Shown here piece by piece: positions 1 through 9,014 of a stretch of 64,000 nt of DNA. Below the pieces are notes generated by a model, which did no database searches, was not told the DNA's origin, and was given only the letters and a program-made list of their open reading frames with translations. The position numbers were made by a program, and so were the translations under genes. Source of the DNA: an uncultured Clostridia bacterium (GTDB taxonomy: Bacteria > Bacillota > Clostridia > Christensenellales > Aristaeellaceae); NCBI GenBank assembly GCA_934675735.1, contig CAKURR010000013.1:1-64000 (forward strand), given 5' to 3'. The number at the start of each line of letters is the position of its first letter. Positions within the stretch are counted from its first letter, which is position 1.

Positions 1-494
1 GCGAATTTCACCTCGCCGTAGTTTTCGCCGATGGTCAGCGCCTTCTTTTCCACCCGCAAGTCGCTTCCGTAAACGGCAACCATCCCGTCCTTCGCGTTGG
101 ATAGAATCAGAATGTCCACCGTCGCCCCGTTTTCGACCGCCTCGTAGGTCACAAACGACCATACGTCGCTTTTGTATCCCTCGTCGCGCTTCACCCAGCC
201 TTCCGTGCCGAGCGTGTAGGTGTAAATTGCCCCGCCCGCCGCGGCGACGTATACGTCCGCGTCGTCGGGCCGCGTCCGCCGATAAAACCGCGCCAGCGTC
301 TCGATTTGCGCCCCCAGCGCGGGGAACGCGCGGCTCGTGCCGTAGCTGGAAGCCAAAAGCCCCCGCTCCGTGCGGATGTTCTCCGCCCGATACGCGTAGT
401 CCGTGTTGATGTTCGTGTCGCCCGAAGCCTGGTATACCCCCTTCGGCGTGGGAATCGTGAACCTGCCTTGATAATCGCTGTCCGAAATGCTCAT
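1..494 (-). CDS. Phage structural/tail-side protein, 3' end cut by window edge
   Basis: An open frame of 164 codons starts at an ATG preceded by AAAGGAG five bases upstream and runs off the left edge. The protein begins MSISDSDYQGRFTIPTPKG and is soluble, with no signal peptide or membrane segment. It follows the polyvalent gene in the late operon of a podovirus-like prophage, where tail, baseplate or injection proteins lie, so a virion role is likely. I do not recognise the family. The gap upstream holds two double-hairpin repeats, one ending next to the ribosome binding site. Confidence 0.7.
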   Translation of the reverse strand, partial: MSISDSDYQGRFTIPTPKGVYQASGDTNINTDYAYRAENIRTERGLLASSYGTSRAFPALGAQIETLARFYRRTRPDDADVYVAAAGGAIYTYTLGTEGWVKRDEGYKSDVWSFVTYEAVENGATVDILILSNAKDGMVAVYGSDLRVEKKALTIGENYGEVKF

Positions 495-510
495 GATACT
501 CCTTTTTACT

Positions 511-553
511 CCTTCCGTCTGCCTTCGGCAGCCACCTCCCTCTGAGAGGGAGG
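511..553 (-). repeat. Double-hairpin repeat (family B), copy 1
   Basis: Read on the minus strand this is a CCTCCCTC/GAGGGAGG hairpin, then TG, then a second hairpin with arms GCTGCC/GGCAG, ending GGAAGGAG. The same layout with different second-stem sequences occurs at 679-725, 7944-7988 and, in looser form, at 40608-40643. Confidence 0.7.
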
Positions 554-619
554 TCTTTCCTGCGCTTTCCCCTTCTTTTGCTTTTCACAACGCCACTTTC
601 AACCGCTCAACCCCTGTAA

Positions 620-638
620 GGGCGCGCATTGCGCGTCC
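620..638. repeat. Short palindromic repeat GCGCGCAATGCGCG type
   Basis: Reverse-oriented copy of the short palindrome GGACGCGCAATGCGCGCCCC that also occurs at 29317-29336, 30424-30443 and 30569-30588. It lies in the gap between two prophage genes, so a repeat that is otherwise chromosomal is present inside the prophage. Confidence 0.6.
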
Positions 639-678
639 GCCTTCATCATGCCAACGCTTCTTTATAACCGCCCCATTG

Positions 679-725
679 CCTCCCTCTTCGAGGGAGGTGT
701 CACGGCCTTGCCGTGATGGAAGGAG
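679..725 (+). repeat. Double-hairpin repeat (family B), copy 2
   Basis: Hairpin CCTCCCTC/GAGGGAGG, spacer TGT, hairpin CACGGC/GCCGTG, then ATGGAAGGAG. It overlaps the 3' end of the downstream half of the polyvalent gene: that protein's last residues (TPSITARP) and its TGA stop are read from the repeat. Confidence 0.7.
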
Positions 726-3507
726 TTCTCCTCCTCACCAACTCCTCCAGCACCGCCTGCTTTGCCTTCGCCGCCTCTTCCTTCACCGCGCTCATCTTCT
801 CCTCGTCGCTCATCCTCTGCCACTTCCGGCTTGCCGTCAGCGCCCGCAGGCCCGTTACCTTTCGTCCGCTTCCGTTAAACAGCGCGTCCGCATAGGTGCC
901 GTTCAGCCACCGCTTCTCCTCGTCCGTCAGGTGCAGCGTCACGCTTTCGTATCGGTTCACGCCCACCTTGCCGATTCGCAGCGTCTTGGCCAGCGTCTTG
1001 CCGATGGTCACGCTGTATTTGTTCCCGTCCACAAGCGCCGCAGGCAGAAAGCTTGTCTCGTCCGTCCGATACGCCAAATCCACCAGCTCGTCGAGCACCG
1101 CGTCCGTCGTCTCGCTTCCCGCCGTCCACGGCGTGATGAAGCTGTTCAGAAAGTGCAGCGCCGCGTTCTGCTTGTCCTTGCCCCAGCTGTTTGCGCCCGT
1201 CTGCAGCATGTCCTCGCCCGTAATCGTCTGCGCTTTGGGCAGCGTCTGCCGCAGAATCGGCCAGTTCTGAATGATTTGGGCGTTGAGCACTTGCGTCAGA
1301 TAGTTCTGGCTCTTCGTGTCGCGCACATAGGGGTCTGTGAATTTCGCCACCGCGCGGATGGAGGCGGGCGTCAGCCTGCTCGCCGTGTTCTCCGCCACGC
1401 CTTCGGCCACGGCGGTAAAGACGGCCGCGTTGTCCTTGTAGCCGCGGAAGATGCTCGAAACGCCCTGCAGCATCGAGTTGTCACAAAGCTGGTCGATGGA
1501 AGCCGCCGCCATCTTCTTGGCGATGTCCACAGACAGGGCCGCGCCGTCGCCGCTCCCCTCATGGTCTTTCACGGCCTGTGCCACCTGAGCGCCGATAATC
1601 CACGGCGCGACCGCGGGGAACGCGAAGTCCGGCGGAATCTCCGTGCCGAATACGTCAAAATACATGCCGTAGCTCTTGCCGTTGCTCTTTTCAATCGCCG
1701 AGAGCCTGCTGTCCTCCTCGTCCTCGCGCCCGGGCTTGATGAATCCGGCACTGGCCAGCGCCATGCCTGCGACCATCATCCCCGTGCCCGTCAGCCCGCG
1801 TCCCAGGTTCATCACGAATTTGCGCTGGTCAAAGCCCGCGCCGTCCTCCGTTTTGGCCGCGATAAGCCCGTCCCTGACCAGCGTGTAGGCCAGCCCGACA
1901 GGGCTGTACTGCATCGCGCGAATGGCGACGTTCGTCGGCGTTTTGAGGAAGGGCATCAGGGCCGTAATCACCACGTCCGCCGCCCTGCTCTTGCGCTTGA
2001 GGTCGTTGATGCTGTCAATCAGCACGTTGTCCTCCTGAAACACGCGTTCCGTTGCGCGTCTGGCCGCTTCGGCGCTTCGCTCCTCGTCGGTCATGTCCCG
2101 TAAAAAGAGTTCCGTGCTGCCGTCCGCCGTCTCGCGCGTGTCCTGAATCTGCGTGTTCAGCCGCTTGAGCACGTCCGTCTCCTCCGCGTAGCATTGCTCC
2201 CAGAACGGGCGGTCGCCCAGCTGCATGGCCATCGCGATAAAGTCGTGATAGGTCTGCATGAACGCGTTGTTATAGGTGCGGCTGTTGTTGTTGAAATCAA
2301 AGCTGCTCGAGTGCCCCGTGTCCGTTCCGCGAATCACGTAATCCGTCAGCGTGTTGGCGATTTCCTCGGCAAACGCTCTGTGTCCCGCGCTCACGCCCTC
2401 GCGGCCCGGCAGGCCCGTCGTGCGGTTGCCCGTCTTTTTCGCCACCATCCTGTCGGCGACGGCGGCCACGCCTTCGCTCGCCATTTCCAGCGGGCGGGTC
2501 AAAATGTTGCTCATCACGTTCTTGTTCCACGTCTTGGGCGAAGAGAGCATGTTGTCGTAGCCGAAATTGTTCCATTTGTTCCACAGCCCGTTGGGCTTCG
2601 TGTTCGCCTGGGCGCTGTAAATGCGCTGAATGACAGTCTTGCCCTCCGCCGTCTGCGGCGTTTCGTTGTCCGCTTCCAGCAGCTGAAAAGTCGCCATCTC
2701 GCCCGTGATGTAGTTGAGATCGGCTTCCGTCACCACCGCGTAGCCCCGCTGCATAAATTCCAGCTGCTGGCACAGCGTCAGCAGCCCGTCGCCGCGGCTG
2801 TTGTTCGGCGTGGCGATAATCGCCGCCAGCATTCGCTCCTTGAGGCTCGCCCTGAAATAGTCGTAGCCGGGCAGCTTCGTGTTCCACAGCCCGAAGCGGT
2901 CGATGAGCGCCGTCTGCGTACCCGAAAGCGGAATGTGCAGCGGGTTGTCCGTGCTGACGGTCTCGCTTCCCTCGGCGCTCTGCGCGGCCTTCTGCGTCCG
3001 CTCTGCGGCCTCGTAAGCGTCCACGGCCTTCTTTGCGGCGGGTCTGCTCACCGTGCCGTCCTCGGTGCGCTCGCCGCGCGCGGCGGTCTGCACGTCGGTC
3101 TCGGCCTTCGCCTGCCGTTCTTTCCAGCCCTTCACGGGCGCTTCGTTGCCCATGGGAATTGTCCCGTCGGCCAGGCCCTGTCTGCGGTTGGCGCGGTTGG
3201 CGCGGTCCAGGCTCTCCGCCATCGCGCCGCTCGCCGTCAGCTTTTTGAAAATACTGCCCGCCTGCAGCGCCTGACCCGCCTTGGAGATGCGCTCGCTGTA
3301 CATCTGCGCCAACTGCGCCGCCTGCACCAGATGGCCGTCGTTCTGCCCGCGCACAATCGCGACCTGAGCCGCGGCCATGTCCTCCGCCGTCCACATCTCT
3401 CGCGTGTTCAGCTCGGTCATCATCGCCTCCGCGCCGCGGCTGTCGTATTGGGCGTTCGCCCGCTCCACCTGCTCCCGATTGACCTGTTTTTCGTGCCTGC
3501 CGCCCAA
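700..3507 (-). CDS. Polyvalent phage protein, C-terminal half (LPD38-like)
   Basis: A 935-residue phage protein. Its Ala/Gly-rich, partly hydrophobic middle (around residues 520-660, with a GRGLTGTGMMVAGMALASAG stretch) resembles the large polyvalent protein associated domain 38 found in giant multidomain phage proteins thought to be packaged and injected with DNA. The first usable start is TTG only one codon after the TAG that ends the upstream frame, in the same reading frame and without a good ribosome site. A better start may be the ATG ATG pair 27 codons in, behind GCGGAGGC. The homologous reading begins before that ATG, so I think this is the back half of one split gene. Its last few residues come from a family B repeat. 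Domain call is from memory of the family; the frame relation is direct. Confidence 0.75.
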   Translation of the reverse strand: MGGRHEKQVNREQVERANAQYDSRGAEAMMTELNTREMWTAEDMAAAQVAIVRGQNDGHLVQAAQLAQMYSERISKAGQALQAGSIFKKLTASGAMAESLDRANRANRRQGLADGTIPMGNEAPVKGWKERQAKAETDVQTAARGERTEDGTVSRPAAKKAVDAYEAAERTQKAAQSAEGSETVSTDNPLHIPLSGTQTALIDRFGLWNTKLPGYDYFRASLKERMLAAIIATPNNSRGDGLLTLCQQLEFMQRGYAVVTEADLNYITGEMATFQLLEADNETPQTAEGKTVIQRIYSAQANTKPNGLWNKWNNFGYDNMLSSPKTWNKNVMSNILTRPLEMASEGVAAVADRMVAKKTGNRTTGLPGREGVSAGHRAFAEEIANTLTDYVIRGTDTGHSSSFDFNNNSRTYNNAFMQTYHDFIAMAMQLGDRPFWEQCYAEETDVLKRLNTQIQDTRETADGSTELFLRDMTDEERSAEAARRATERVFQEDNVLIDSINDLKRKSRAADVVITALMPFLKTPTNVAIRAMQYSPVGLAYTLVRDGLIAAKTEDGAGFDQRKFVMNLGRGLTGTGMMVAGMALASAGFIKPGREDEEDSRLSAIEKSNGKSYGMYFDVFGTEIPPDFAFPAVAPWIIGAQVAQAVKDHEGSGDGAALSVDIAKKMAAASIDQLCDNSMLQGVSSIFRGYKDNAAVFTAVAEGVAENTASRLTPASIRAVAKFTDPYVRDTKSQNYLTQVLNAQIIQNWPILRQTLPKAQTITGEDMLQTGANSWGKDKQNAALHFLNSFITPWTAGSETTDAVLDELVDLAYRTDETSFLPAALVDGNKYSVTIGKTLAKTLRIGKVGVNRYESVTLHLTDEEKRWLNGTYADALFNGSGRKVTGLRALTASRKWQRMSDEEKMSAVKEEAAKAKQAVLEELVRRRTPSITARP

Positions 3508-3510
3508 AAG

Positions 3511-5587
3511 CTACTGCTTGATTTGGTCCACCAGCGCATCGGTCTGCTGGGCGGTTTTGTTGTCAAACTGGTTCAATTCCAGCGCGTAGCGGATATCCGG
3601 ATTCTTCGGGTCAAACAGGCCGACGTTGTCCGTCGCGCTCTTGATTTGCTCGCTGTCAAATGTGACCGCAAGCGCAACGTTTCCGTCTTTGCCGCGCTGA
3701 ATCACGCCGTCATACCCGTTTTCCCGCATCGCCTGCTGAATGGCGTCATAGCTCATCTCCTTCGTGTCAAGCCCCAGCCTGCTTTGAATCGCTTCCTTAA
3801 AGGTTTCCCCCGTATACATTTCAAACGGCTGCTTGATGCTCAGATAGGCTTCTATCACCCGACTTCCGTATCGTTCGTTTCCGCTCAGGTGCGTGGCCGT
3901 AAAGTAGTTTCCCGCTCCAAGGGCCTTCATGCCCAGTCCGCCTCTTTTGACAGCCTTGCTGGAATCAAAGACGTAAAAATCTCCGTTTTCGGCCCGCGTT
4001 CCGTGATACATGACTAGCGGATTTCCGTTCTCATCCACCACCTTGCTTCCTCTGAACCAGTGTCCAAACTGACGCGTCTGCGTCTGTTCCATATGTTTAT
4101 AGTTGACAGGCGACGCTTCTTCCGCTATACTGTGTAGGAAGCCATCTCGAACGAGGCCGCTCAGTACTTGTGACTGACCTTCCTCAAGTAGGGCGCTGGC
4201 TTCTTTTTTATTGATGTAATAAACGCCAACCTGCCCATTTTGCTCTTTTTGAATGGCCTCTTGCAGGCGGCTTACCGCATCTCCGCGGCTGTGCGTCGTC
4301 ATCAGGCGGTTGGAATCCGTTTCCGCCGTATTGAATTGCCCTTTATTCCGAATGTTCATCATGCCGACGATGGGTCTGTCGTCGGCGTTTTTGTTTTTCT
4401 CGGAAAAAATGACCATCACGCCGCCGCTTAAATCGCCGCTGTTTTCGATGATTGCAACCGGATGCGCCATGTGTTCGTCCAAATGCTTCATAAAATCCAC
4501 GCCCAAGTCGTGGTCTGCATTCTTCGGCTTGCCCAGCACGTCCCGCATGTGCTTCTGGTCAATCGTGAGCGGCAATTTAGAAAAGCCGATTCTTTGCAGC
4601 ACTTCCGGCGTACCGCTGATAAGCAGCGTATCGCGCTTCGGAATCTTGCCTTCAAGGAAATCATCCACCTGCTCGGCAAACGGTTTGGAATAATCGTAGT
4701 GGCTGTCCTGTCCCAGCTCCAGCGCGTACTGCCTTCGCTGTTCCTTCTCGGCTCTCTTCGCCCCCTTGAGCGCTTCTTTCAGCGCGTCCCGCGCTCTGAT
4801 TAGCTCGTTATACGCCTCCAGCGTGCCGTTTTTCTTCGCCTTCCGCTTGGCGATAAACTGCGTCAGCTGGTTGTAAAGCCGCACGCCGAAGCGCTGCTTT
4901 TCACCCAGCAGGTCGTAAATCTGCGTTTCGCCGCCCGTTTTGGTTAAGCCCGCCAGCTGCTCGATAACCTTTTCCGTCGCACGGGTGATAAGCTCTTTCT
5001 GCACGTCCGTTTCCGTCAGCGTGCGCCCTTCGCTTTCGTAAACCGCGCCGTAAACCTCCCGAATCCGCTCGATATCGTGCCGCATGTCGGCCTCGTTGCC
5101 GTGATAGGCCGCCTGTATCGCCGCCTCTTTGTATGCTTCGTATCCTCGGCTTCCCTCCACGCTGTGCATCAGCTCGTGCACCAGCGCCTGCCGCATCGCC
5201 TCGCCCGTGCCCAGCTTGCTTGAAATGTACAGCCGATTCGTCCGCGGGTCGTAGGCGCTCTTCGCCCCGTCCGTCAGGTTGGCGACGACGATTTCCGTTC
5301 CATGGTTTTTGTAGATGATACTCGCGAATTTCTGGAATACGGGGTTCTTTAGGCCCCTCCGGCCCGCGGGTCGGCGTAAACGCCGCCTGTCATCTGCGCG
5401 TCCGTCAGCTCGCGCATTTGGCTTATCGTCGGCGCGTATTTTTGGTAGTTCGGGCTGGTCGCCTTCTTCACGTGCGCGATGTATTCCCCGAGAAAGCCGT
5501 CCCGCTCGTTCTCTTCGGGAATGCGGCTCGCCACGCGCGCCGTGCTTCTTCCTCGTCGCGTTTCTTCTTGTCCTCAAGCCATGTCAT
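3511..5587 (-). pseudogene. Polyvalent phage protein, N-terminal half (peptidase, MuF-C-like, ART), frame-disrupted
   Basis: The gene starts at an ATG behind AAGGAGAAGGCACA (MTWLEDKKKRDEEEARRA). Protein-like sequence then moves to a second frame (VASRIPEENERDGFLGEYIA, from about 5534 to 5352) and to a third (LKNPVFQKFASIIYK onward). Each switch equals one missing base. The third frame carries a zincin-like HELMH motif (near 5178-5164), a central part resembling the phage MuF C-terminal domain (about 4640-4140), and an ADP-ribosyltransferase-like domain with YHGT near 4000 and the typical ending FDPKNPDIRY. It ends at a TAG in frame with the next gene. This is a decayed gene, or assembly indels, or programmed recoding; two shifts plus a stop favour decay or error. 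In related phages these domains usually sit in one chain. Confidence 0.7.
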
Positions 5588-5600
5588 TGTGCCTTCTCCT

Positions 5601-6710
5601 TTATCTGATGGCGCTCGTGTTCTTCGAGCTGTATCGCCCGTTCACTTGCCGCGTGTTCACCGTCGTTGTCGTCGGCGCGGGCTTCTTTGTGCCCGAGCTT
5701 CCGCTCCCGCTCGTCGTCACGCTGGTGGAGCTGCTGGAACTGCTGCTGCTCGACTTGCCCGTGCTGTCGCTCGTCCCCGTGGTCGTCTGGCTTCCGCTGG
5801 TCTGCTGCTCGCCCGTGGTGGTCTGACTGCCGGTTGTCGTCTGGCTGCCTGTCGTCTGCTGGCTTCCCGTCGTCGTCTGGCTGCCCGTGGTCTGCTGGCT
5901 TCCCGTCGTGGTCTGGCTGCCCGACGTTTTCGTCCCCATCGCCGAAGAAATCGCCGTCAGGTAGTTGCTGTTCCACTCCTTGCGCTGGCTCTCTTTCAGC
6001 TCCTGCACCTTCGCGGCCAGCTGAGCGGCGAAATCTGTGTTCAATCGGCCTTGCGTCTGGCTGTTCTGCCGCGCCGCCTGAGTGATTTGCTCCTGAAGCT
6101 GCCCCGTCTGCCGCGTGTTCTCGTCCGTCAGCTCGCGCACGGCCTTCGCCAGCGCGTTGCCTTGGTTGGCCAGCGTTTGCAGCGTGTAGCTGCTCCTGCC
6201 CATGCCGCGGCTGAGCGCCGCCGTCTCCACGTTCGCCGCGCTTTGGCGGTAGGCGCTGTTCTGCTCGTCGATGCTCCGCGTCAGCTGCCGAGCCAAATTT
6301 TCGATTTCCTGCTCCTTGCTCAGCTTTGTCGTCTCGTAGTTCTGTCGGCTCTCCTCCAGCGACGCGTTCAGCTGCGGCCGCAGCAGGTTGTCCGCAAACT
6401 CCCGCAGCTGCTCGTCGGTCATGTTGCCCGTCAGCCCGCTGAGGATTTCGTTCATCAGCTCGCTGTCCAGCACCTTCTTCGTCGTGCTTTCGCTGCTGCT
6501 GTCGCTCCTGCTCGTCGAGTCGCTTCGGCTCGTTGTGTCGCTTCGGCTCGTGCTGTCGCTACGACTCGCCGTGTCGCTTCGGCTCGTCGTGTCGCTTCGG
6601 CTCGTCGAGCTGCTTTGGCTGGTGCTGTCGCTTCGGCTTGTGCTGTGCTCCTCGCTCGTGCTGTCCGAGCTGGAAGAGCCCCACGTTTCCGTAATCGTCT
6701 TTCTGGCCAT
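5601..6710 (-). CDS. Ser/Thr-rich repeat protein with coiled-coil core (phage virion, unknown)
   Basis: A 369-residue protein starting at the ATG behind AGGAAGTGAGGAT (MARKTITETWGSSS). Residues about 15-75 are a tandem repeat of the six-residue unit STSRSD, encoded by an 18-base DNA repeat. The middle, about 85-245, is predicted alpha-helical and coiled coil, rich in Gln, Glu and Ala. Residues about 250-315 are a second low-complexity run of TGSQTTTGSQQT units from a 30-base repeat, followed by a Ser/Thr/Gly tail. No enzyme motif is seen. It sits 13 bases upstream of the polyvalent gene with its own ribosome site. A fibrous or decoration role is an inference; the tandem DNA repeats could allow length change by slippage. 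Confidence 0.7.
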   Translation of the reverse strand: MARKTITETWGSSSSDSTSEEHSTSRSDSTSQSSSTSRSDTTSRSDTASRSDSTSRSDTTSRSDSTSRSDSSSESTTKKVLDSELMNEILSGLTGNMTDEQLREFADNLLRPQLNASLEESRQNYETTKLSKEQEIENLARQLTRSIDEQNSAYRQSAANVETAALSRGMGRSSYTLQTLANQGNALAKAVRELTDENTRQTGQLQEQITQAARQNSQTQGRLNTDFAAQLAAKVQELKESQRKEWNSNYLTAISSAMGTKTSGSQTTTGSQQTTGSQTTTGSQQTTGSQTTTGSQTTTGEQQTSGSQTTTGTSDSTGKSSSSSSSSSTSVTTSGSGSSGTKKPAPTTTTVNTRQVNGRYSSKNTSAIR

Positions 6711-6714
6711 ATCC

Positions 6715-6891
6715 TCACTTCCTCTCCAGCGCATCCACGCGCTTCTTCAGCTTTTCAATCTCCGCGTCCTTGAGCCTGTCCGCATTCCAGCTCGCCGTGC
6801 AGAAGTCGCGCAGAAACAGCGCCAAACTCTTCACGTAGCCCGATAGCGTCCCGCCCGTCTCCTGCGGCACCCTCGGCTGCTTAAATGCCAT
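6715..6891 (-). CDS. Small coiled-coil phage protein
   Basis: A 58-residue protein starting at the ATG behind AAAGGAGAAAGC (MAFKQPRVPQETGG). Its second half, DAEIEKLKKRVDALERK, has clear leucine heptads and should form a coiled coil. It ends just ahead of the ribosome site of the Ser/Thr-rich protein gene, so the two are co-transcribed. Small proteins of this type are common in late operons of clostridial podovirus-like prophages, but I know of no assigned function. Confidence 0.65.
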   Translation of the reverse strand: MAFKQPRVPQETGGTLSGYVKSLALFLRDFCTASWNADRLKDAEIEKLKKRVDALERK

Positions 6892-7989
6892 GCTTTCTCC
6901 TTTCGTCGGATATGCGGCGGTCAAGCCCTACGGCCTTGCCGCCGATTTCATATAGGGGCTTTGCGGTCGCCCCTATAACCCTTCGCACCCTCTCTAAGCA
7001 ACTTTAGAGTAATCCCCAAACCTCCCCTTTTAAGGAGCGCTTGCCTTCAACGCCGCCTGTGGCGGATTCAGTTGAAGCAAGCGGGACCGCCGCAGCGGTG
7101 GAAGGGTGAACCCCCGAATGCGCCCCACAGGGCGAAATCATTCGGGACGTAGCCCCTCGTTCCCGGGTGTAGGGTGTCCCTGCTCGTTTTAAGGGGTGTG
7201 GGGGTCAAGGGGGCGAAGAGGACCGCAGCCGAGCGCGCCCTGTGGGCGGCTCAGCGAGGCGGAGCGTCCCACGCGAAAGGGAGCAACATCGTTGCGACCT
7301 TTGAGCGCGGTTAATCGAAATCCCCCTAAGCTCCCCTTGCCTGCGGAGCACGTCCCCGCATAGCCCGCAGGCTATGCAATCCGTTCCCCGTCCCCAAGGT
7401 ACGCGGCGGTCAAGCCCTTCGGCCTTGCCGCCGATTTACCCTAAGGGCTTTCCGTTTTCGTCTGTTTGTTTCCGCCACAGGCGGCAACAGCCGAAAACCT
7501 CTTAGGAATCCTTCGGGCCCATCTCTAAGAAACCTTAGAGTAACCCCCGAATGCGCCCCACAGGGCGAAATCATTCGGGCCGTAACCCCCGTTCCCGGGT
7601 GCAGGGTGTCCCTGCTCGTTTCAGAGGGGGTTATGGGGTTCCTAGGGGATTTAGGGAGGACCGCAGCCGAGCGCGCCCTGTGGGCGGCTCAGCGAGGCGG
7701 AGCGTCCCAATCGAAAGGGAGCAACTCCGTTGCGACCTTTGAGCGCGGTTGGTCGAAATCTCCCCCTAATCCCCTAGGCCCAGCGGAGCGCGTCCCATCG
7801 TCCGCAGACGATGATTCCTCGTTTTCCCCTGGTGACGCGCCAGTCAAAACCTTCGGTTTTGCTGTCGATTTCATATAGGGGCTTTGCGGTCGCCCCTATA
7901 ACCCTTCGCATCCTCTCTAAGCAACTTTAGAACACCCCCCAGACCTCCCTTTTTAAGGGGAGGTGGCACCGCAGTGCCGGAAGGGTGAT
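6892..7989. repeat. Composite repeat block in a 1.1-kb gene-free gap
   Basis: No gene is visible. The stretch is made of repeated modules. Module C is a GGCGGTCAAGCCC...GGCTTGCCGCC-type stem followed by ATAGGGGCTTTGCGGTCGCC and CTCTCTAAGCAACTTTAGA (about 6915-7012 and 7838-7932; partial near 7400-7545, where an R2 copy interrupts it at about 7444-7520). Module B hairpins lie at 7021-7110 and 7944-7988. Module A is a hairpin with arms CCCGAATG/CATTCGGG (7113-7146 and 7546-7579), followed by an AGGGTGTCCCT hairpin and a long G-rich/C-rich inverted repeat, to about 7400 and 7810. Related units recur in the gaps after portal, terL and terS. The last B copy abuts the stop codon of the adaptor gene. 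Confidence 0.8.
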
Positions 7990-8562
7990 TCACCTGCAAT
8001 ACCTCGCGTCCGTCACCTCATACAAATGCTTCATCCGCGTCACGCTCCCCATCCCCTGAGGCCGCATCCGCTGCATCGTCCGGTAAAAGCTGTCCTGGTA
8101 GAACTGCGCCCTGCTCTGTTTGGCCAGATTCCCGCTGGATAAGTGCCGATAGCAGATGTAGTCCGCCAGCGCCGCGTGCGCGTATTCGGGTATCTGCGGC
8201 TCGTCCTCGCCTTCCTCCAGCGGGTAAAACGCCGCTTCGCATACCGCCCGCAGCGTCTGCCCCGCCAAATCGTCCCGCCAGACGTGAAGCCCGCGCCCGT
8301 CAGGGTCAAGGTCCGCGCCCACGTCATAGCCGCTCGCGTCCCGCAGCTCCACAACCCGAACCGCCGTCAGCCCCGGCACGGGCGCGTTCCCCTCCTCGTC
8401 CACGTCGGTGTAAAAAATCCGCCGCGGCTTCAGATACTCCCGCACCGCGATGTCGTAGCCCATGTTCGCGTATACCTTGAAACTCTCTTCGTATTCGCTC
8501 ACGTCCTCCGCGTCCTCGTCCAGCTGACGCAGCGCCTGCGCGATAATCTGTGAAAGCGTCAC
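7990..8562 (-). CDS. Phage head-tail adaptor-like protein
   Basis: A 190-residue protein starting at GTG four bases after the preceding TGA, so translation is probably coupled. It is acidic at the N-terminus (DEDAEDVSEYEES) and mostly helical. A C-terminal stretch, ALADYICYRHLSSGNLAKQS, resembles the helical part of connector/adaptor proteins that bind the portal ring. Its place after the capsid gene and a small head gene supports a head-completion or adaptor role. Function is inferred from fold-like features and order. The TGA stop lies at the very edge of a family B repeat. Confidence 0.65.
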   Translation of the reverse strand: MTLSQIIAQALRQLDEDAEDVSEYEESFKVYANMGYDIAVREYLKPRRIFYTDVDEEGNAPVPGLTAVRVVELRDASGYDVGADLDPDGRGLHVWRDDLAGQTLRAVCEAAFYPLEEGEDEPQIPEYAHAALADYICYRHLSSGNLAKQSRAQFYQDSFYRTMQRMRPQGMGSVTRMKHLYEVTDARYCR

Positions 8563-8566
8563 TCCG

Positions 8567-8842
8567 TCACATCTCCCCGCAGCTCTTCAAAATCTCCGCC
8601 ACCGCCGCGGGCATATCGCATTCCCTGCCTCGTAAAAAGTAGAAGCCCACGCCGTTCAGCCCCGCAAAAACAACGTCGTCCTTGCTGCCCGGCATCAGCG
8701 GCAGCGTCACCTTCACCACTTCGCCGCCCGCATCGCCCGCGTCCGCCATCATCTTGCGTAGATTCTTCCGCGTCCTTTCGCACTTGCCCATGAGCATCGC
8801 ACTCGTTTTCTTCATCGTCGCCGTCGTGTTGATGTTCGCCAT
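8567..8842 (-). CDS. Small phage head-associated protein
   Basis: A 91-residue protein starting at ATG behind AAGGAGGAAAAGAGG. The second half (VKVTLPLMPGSKDDVVFAGL, then a GFYFLRGRECDMPAAVAEIL-type stretch) is a small beta-rich unit like short proteins encoded just after N4-gp56-type capsid genes in related prophages. There are no catalytic motifs. It lies between the capsid and adaptor genes, so a minor head or cement role is likely but unproven. Confidence 0.65.
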   Translation of the reverse strand: MANINTTATMKKTSAMLMGKCERTRKNLRKMMADAGDAGGEVVKVTLPLMPGSKDDVVFAGLNGVGFYFLRGRECDMPAAVAEILKSCGEM

Positions 8843-8915
8843 CCTCTTTTCCTCCTTGTTTCACGCAAATATTCCAAACTCGCCTAACGGATACTATCCT
8901 AAACCGTCCCCCCTT

Positions 8916-8988
8916 GGACTTGCCCATCGGGCGATAGTCCAACCCGCAGCCCCCGTCCCCTCGCGGACTCGCCCATCGGGCGATAGTT
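8916..8988. repeat. Two copies of hairpin repeat CCCATCGGGCGATAG (family D)
   Basis: Two 24-25-base units (8916-8940 and 8965-8988) of the form GGACT-CGCCCATCGGGCG-ATAGTCC sit in the gap after the capsid gene. A third copy is at 14746-14774, before terS. Each can fold as nested stems: CGCCC/GGGCG within GGACT/AGTCC. Confidence 0.7.
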
Positions 8989-9014
8989 CGCCGTTTTCCC
9001 CCCGCGGAGCGCCC

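Noticed and set aside
36..545. Arg/Pro-rich plus-strand frames at the left edge
   Set aside because: Antisense to a clear phage frame with a good start and ribosome site.
3505..3513. Phage using TAG as a sense codon
   Set aside because: Only one internal TAG is in a telling place, other phage genes end in TGA or TAA, and the portal's TAG lies in a repeat. The evidence is too thin; two frameshifts in the same gene favour decay or sequence error.
5800..6650. CRISPR-like or minisatellite array
   Set aside because: The 18- and 30-base repeats stay in frame and encode STSRSD and TGSQTT units of one protein.
6892..7989. CRISPR array
   Set aside because: Repeats are long, mosaic and of unequal spacing, with no uniform spacers and no cas genes.
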